This document shows, piece by piece, positions 15,680 through 17,460 of a stretch of DNA of 17,460 nucleotides. Origin of the DNA: Bacteroides sp. OF04-15BH (GTDB taxonomy: Bacteria > Bacteroidota > Bacteroidia > Bacteroidales > Bacteroidaceae). The DNA lies in contig NZ_QUEM01000045.1 of the NCBI RefSeq assembly GCF_003477995.1, forward strand, positions 1 through 17,460. Direction: 5' to 3'. Below the pieces are notes generated by a model. The model worked only from the letters and a program-made list of their open reading frames with translations. It was not told the origin of the DNA and did not search any database. Position 1 is the stretch's first letter; every line of letters starts with the position of its first letter. Position numbers and translations under genes: made by a program.

Positions 15680-15710
15680 TTTGCAGTGTATTAAAAAAGT
15701 ATTATCTTTG
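15680..15710 (+). promoter_or_regulatory. Promoter of the right tRNA-Leu
   Basis: TTTG (15680-15683), a 19-nt spacer, TATCTTTG (15703-15710), exact consensus, 19 nt before the tRNA 5' end. This is the same arrangement as for the left copy. Confidence 0.78.
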
Positions 15711-15717
15711 CAATCGA

Positions 15718-15812
15718 AATCGAAAAGATGCCCAGATGGCGGAATAGGTAGACGCGCTGGTCTCAAACACCAGTGGGGAAACCCATCCCGGTTCGATCCC
15801 GGGTCTGGGTAC
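15718..15812 (+). repeat. Right half of the 95-bp inverted repeat containing tRNA-Leu
   Basis: Identical to the reverse complement of 3097-3191: 12 bp of leader, the 82-bp tRNA and one base beyond. The two copies face away from each other across the core block. Confidence 0.9.
15730..15811 (+). tRNA. tRNA-Leu (anticodon CAA), right copy
   Basis: Same 82-nt class II tRNA as at 3098-3179, base for base. Anticodon loop CTCAAAC gives CAA; the CCA end is not encoded. It has its own consensus promoter. The sequence beyond its 3' end differs completely from that beyond the left copy and leads into accessory genes, which marks the 3' end as a likely integration site. Confidence 0.97.
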
Positions 15813-15817
15813 GAATA

Positions 15818-15847
15818 AACTCTGATAATCGCCTGATTATCAGGGTT
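15818..15847 (+). terminator. Terminator after the right tRNA-Leu
   Basis: AACTCTGATAATC (15818-15830) and GATTATCAGGGTT (15835-15847) form a 13-bp stem with one G-U pair and loop GCCT, followed by TTCTGCTTTT. It starts 7 nt after the tRNA 3' end. Confidence 0.8.
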
Positions 15848-15862
15848 TTCTGCTTTTATAGG

Positions 15863-15911
15863 GCGTACTAAATGTGTACTGAATGACGAATACAAAGAAA
15901 AGGTGTACTTT
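15863..15911. repeat. Three short direct repeats, probable integrase arm sites
   Basis: GCGTACTAA (15863-15871), GTGTACTGA (15874-15882) and GTGTACTTT (15903-15911). The first two are spaced exactly 11 bp, the third 29 bp later. They begin about 52 bp beyond the tRNA 3' end. Position and spacing mirror the TTGGGAACA pair by the left tRNA. A role as tyrosine-recombinase arm sites is inferred. Confidence 0.45.
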
Positions 15912-16002
15912 TATAATTTTTCTCCCTGTATCTTTATAATTTCTTAACTCTTATCCTGTCTTTTCTTCCTTATTATTGCCGATGTTTTCGGGAAAAGTGA
16001 GA

Positions 16003-16028
16003 TTCTTACCTTATATTTGTAGTAAGAA
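16003..16028 (+). promoter_or_regulatory. Promoter -7 box flanked by an inverted repeat (possible operator)
   Basis: TATATTTG (16012-16019) is an exact TAnnTTTG box 28 nt before the next start codon. It is bracketed by TTCTTAC (16003-16009) and GTAAGAA (16022-16028), a perfect 7-bp inverted repeat with a 12-bp spacer. A dimeric regulator bound there would block the promoter. Confidence 0.5.
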
Positions 16029-16047
16029 CGTTTAAAGGCACACGATT

Positions 16048-16962
16048 ATGGAAAATCATATAGAAACCAATTTCAGAGAAATACAGAAGATATTAGATAG
16101 TTGTATAGCGCATGACTATAAAACTAAAGTAGATGCACTATTTTTAAAACGTGAGTATTTGACGCAAGCCCAGCTAAAGGATTATTTGCGGCAAGAAATT
16201 TTTCGTGTGACCGAGGATATTGTAGCTATTCAACAAAAATATCGTGTACTGCAATATATTGTACTGGATATGGATATTCCCGATTTTTTATGGGAAAGCA
16301 GTTTCTTTGAGGATTTGAACTCTGATGAAAAAAGAAAGTATATTAGTTTCCGGTGTTCTGATTTCGATATGGATGCATATTTACGTGAGCCATTCTGTTA
16401 TGATGAACAGCTTCCTTACTTTTCCATCATTATTAATTTTGTCGTACTTTCTAAGTATTTGAACCATCTTCAAGAACAGGAAAGCGAATACTATATAGAT
16501 ACAGTTGCCATCCAAGCACAAGAACAGACCTTGCCAAAAGAAAAAGAAGCGAGTACGGAAAATAAACCAGTTAAGATTGTAGGTAAAAGTAATCCTTTTA
16601 AATCCGTACTTACCCAAAAGGAAATCAGTCTGCTTACTGACTGTATCAATGAAGCTCATGTTTTTACTACCACAATAAATGCAAGAATACTTACCGATTT
16701 TTTCAACTGTAAACTTGACGGTGTTCTGAAAGTTAATAATACACGTTTGTTTGCCTACCTTATGATGCAGCTTGGCTGCTATAATTATATTGTTTATGAA
16801 TGGCAGTCTGTCATAGCAAACAATAAACTGATACTGGGAAAGATAAAAGGAGAACCGCTTACACGTACTGACCTGTCGAGTGCGACAGACCAAGCAAAAA
16901 ACATCTATCCGAAAGGATATGAAATCATAGACAAATACATCGAACAACTGAAAAAAGGTTGA
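16048..16962 (+). CDS. Accessory-element protein of unknown function
   Basis: A 304-residue soluble protein that I cannot assign to a named family. It appears to have two parts. Residues 1-145 are mostly helical and charged. A hydrophilic linker at about 150-182 is rich in Gln, Glu and Lys. The C-terminal part (185-304) includes LTDCINEAHVF, FFNCKLDGVL, YEWQSVIANNK and a final YEIIDKYIEQLKKG. I have the impression that similar C-terminal segments occur in proteins next to HTH/excisionase genes of Bacteroidales integrative elements, but this is recollection, not a search. There is no signal peptide or membrane helix. It is the first gene inside the right element, about 240 bp from the tRNA, with a -7 box inside an inverted repeat. 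It is AT-rich compared with the core genes. A regulatory or DNA-processing role is a guess from context. Confidence 0.6.
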   Translation: MENHIETNFREIQKILDSCIAHDYKTKVDALFLKREYLTQAQLKDYLRQEIFRVTEDIVAIQQKYRVLQYIVLDMDIPDFLWESSFFEDLNSDEKRKYISFRCSDFDMDAYLREPFCYDEQLPYFSIIINFVVLSKYLNHLQEQESEYYIDTVAIQAQEQTLPKEKEASTENKPVKIVGKSNPFKSVLTQKEISLLTDCINEAHVFTTTINARILTDFFNCKLDGVLKVNNTRLFAYLMMQLGCYNYIVYEWQSVIANNKLILGKIKGEPLTRTDLSSATDQAKNIYPKGYEIIDKYIEQLKKG

Positions 16963-17014
16963 GCATAGATTGAACGCTCAAACAAAGGTCAATTAGATTT
17001 CATTTTCAAGCTCT

Positions 17015-17022
17015 TAACTTTG
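17015..17022 (+). promoter_or_regulatory. -7 box of the HTH gene
   Basis: TAACTTTG is an exact TAnnTTTG, 65 nt before the start codon. No matching TTTG at -33. The leader between it and the ATG carries a palindrome and an inverted repeat. Confidence 0.5.
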
Positions 17023-17045
17023 CCCCCGTTAACAAAAAAAACGAG

Positions 17046-17055
17046 GGTGCGCACC
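17046..17055. repeat. 10-bp palindrome in the leader of the HTH gene
   Basis: GGTGCGCACC is its own reverse complement; imperfect pairing extends it by a few bases on each side. It lies about 25 nt after the -7 box, a possible operator. Confidence 0.5.
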
Positions 17056-17057
17056 TT

Positions 17058-17090
17058 CATATTGTTTCACCTAAATTCCTAAACAATATG
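17058..17090 (+). promoter_or_regulatory. Inverted repeat that includes the start codon of the HTH gene
   Basis: CATATTGTTT (17058-17067) and AAACAATATG (17081-17090) are perfect 10-bp inverted copies with a 13-nt spacer. The last three bases are the ATG. In RNA this would sequester the start codon; in DNA it could be an operator. Confidence 0.55.
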
Positions 17091-17375
17091 GAAAGAGATT
17101 TAGAGTTAAGAGTTTCCGAACTCGAAAAGATGTTGTTCCTTTCAAAGAACGTGCTTAGCTTCGATGAAGCGAGCAGGTTCTTGAACCTTTCTAAAAGTTA
17201 CCTGTACAAGCTGACTTCGGGTAACTTGATACCCCATTACAAGCCGCAGGGCAAAATGCTTTATTTTGAGAAAGCGGAGTTGGAAGCATGGTTACGTCAG
17301 AACCCGGTCAAGACGCAGGCGCAGATAGAGCAGGAAGCGCAGAAGTATATCCTTAACCGTCCTCTAAAGAAATAA
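17088..17375 (+). CDS. Excisionase-like helix-turn-helix DNA-binding protein
   Basis: A 95-residue protein. A short heptad-like N-terminus (about 1-18) precedes a MerR/excisionase-type winged HTH at about residues 23-70: LSFDEASRFLNLSKSYLYKL is the helix-turn-helix and IPHYKPQGKMLYFEKAELEAWL is the wing and last helix. This fits the HTH_17 excisionase group. Such small proteins are common near the start of operons in Bacteroidales conjugative and mobilizable elements, where they can promote excision or regulate the operon. A -7 box lies 65 nt upstream, and the start codon lies in a perfect inverted repeat. The next gene begins 5 nt after the stop, so the two form an operon. Confidence 0.85.
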   Translation: MERDLELRVSELEKMLFLSKNVLSFDEASRFLNLSKSYLYKLTSGNLIPHYKPQGKMLYFEKAELEAWLRQNPVKTQAQIEQEAQKYILNRPLKK

Positions 17376-17380
17376 CGGCT

Positions 17381-17460
17381 ATGGAAAATAGAAAAGCGAC
17401 AGAAGCCGGGCAGGACATCACCATGCAGAAAGAGGATTTCGCAGCCCTTTGGAAAACCAT
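17381..17460 (+). CDS. Start of an unidentified element gene, cut by the window end
   Basis: An ATG 5 nt after the HTH stop opens a frame that continues to the window end, showing 26 residues beginning MENRKATEAGQ and reaching ALWKT. Too short to assign. The tight spacing to the HTH gene indicates one operon, in a position where such elements often carry replication, primase or mobilization genes. The in-frame ATG 14 codons later is a possible alternative start. Confidence 0.6.
   Translation, partial: MENRKATEAGQDITMQKEDFAALWKT

Noticed and set aside
1..17460. CRISPR arrays, rRNA genes, insertion sequences and riboswitches
   Set aside because: Looked for on both strands; no regularly spaced repeats, rRNA-like sequence, transposase or known aptamer-like leader was seen.

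Overview
The window looks like a chromosome piece from a gut Bacteroidales species (Bacteroides, Phocaeicola or a close relative). The evidence is the promoter style: most genes are preceded by a TAnnTTTG box, several with a TTTG box 19-21 nt upstream, and Shine-Dalgarno sequences are scarce. Gene content agrees: a TonB-dependent receptor with a carboxypeptidase-regulatory-like N-terminal domain, NlpE-like and other lipoproteins with SCN/AACN lipoboxes, and MobV-type mobilization genes.

The layout is a core block of about 12.6 kb between two identical, inverted tRNA-Leu(CAA) genes (3098-3179 minus; 15730-15811 plus). Each tRNA points outward and has foreign-looking, AT-richer DNA directly beyond its 3' end, as expected when two integrative elements use tRNA 3' ends as attachment sites. 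Left arm (1-3097): the 3' part of a MobV-type relaxase gene, a terminator, a small lipoprotein gene with an apparent one-base loss in an A-tract, an Ig-like lipoprotein, a divergent HEPN/Abi-type abortive infection gene, 11-bp-phased direct repeats, and a hairpin next to the tRNA. Right arm (15812-17460): a hairpin, another set of 11-bp-phased direct repeats, an unrecognised 304-residue protein, a small excisionase-like HTH protein whose start codon lies in an inverted repeat, and the first codons of another gene.

The core block encodes, left to right: an NlpE-like lipoprotein (-), an SNF-family sodium symporter and an HhH/ComEA-like protein in an overlapping operon (-), a VanZ-like membrane protein (+), an antibiotic-biosynthesis-monooxygenase-fold protein (+), nicotinate phosphoribosyltransferase PncB (-), a TonB-dependent receptor (+), NADP-type malic enzyme MaeB with a phosphotransacetylase-like tail (-), a YciO/Sua5/YrdC-family protein (+), and mannose-1-phosphate guanylyltransferase (-). 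These are housekeeping or envelope functions with no single common pathway. Each plus/minus convergent junction inside the block has a strong hairpin serving both sides; one has two in tandem.

The parts most worth a second look are the accessory edges: the paired tRNA-Leu attachment sites with related repeat architecture, the HEPN Abi gene at an element edge, the A-tract frameshift in the zinc-ligand-like mini-lipoprotein, and the start-codon inverted repeat of the HTH gene. I did not find a clearly new multi-gene system. No integrase, CRISPR array, rRNA or insertion sequence is visible in the window.
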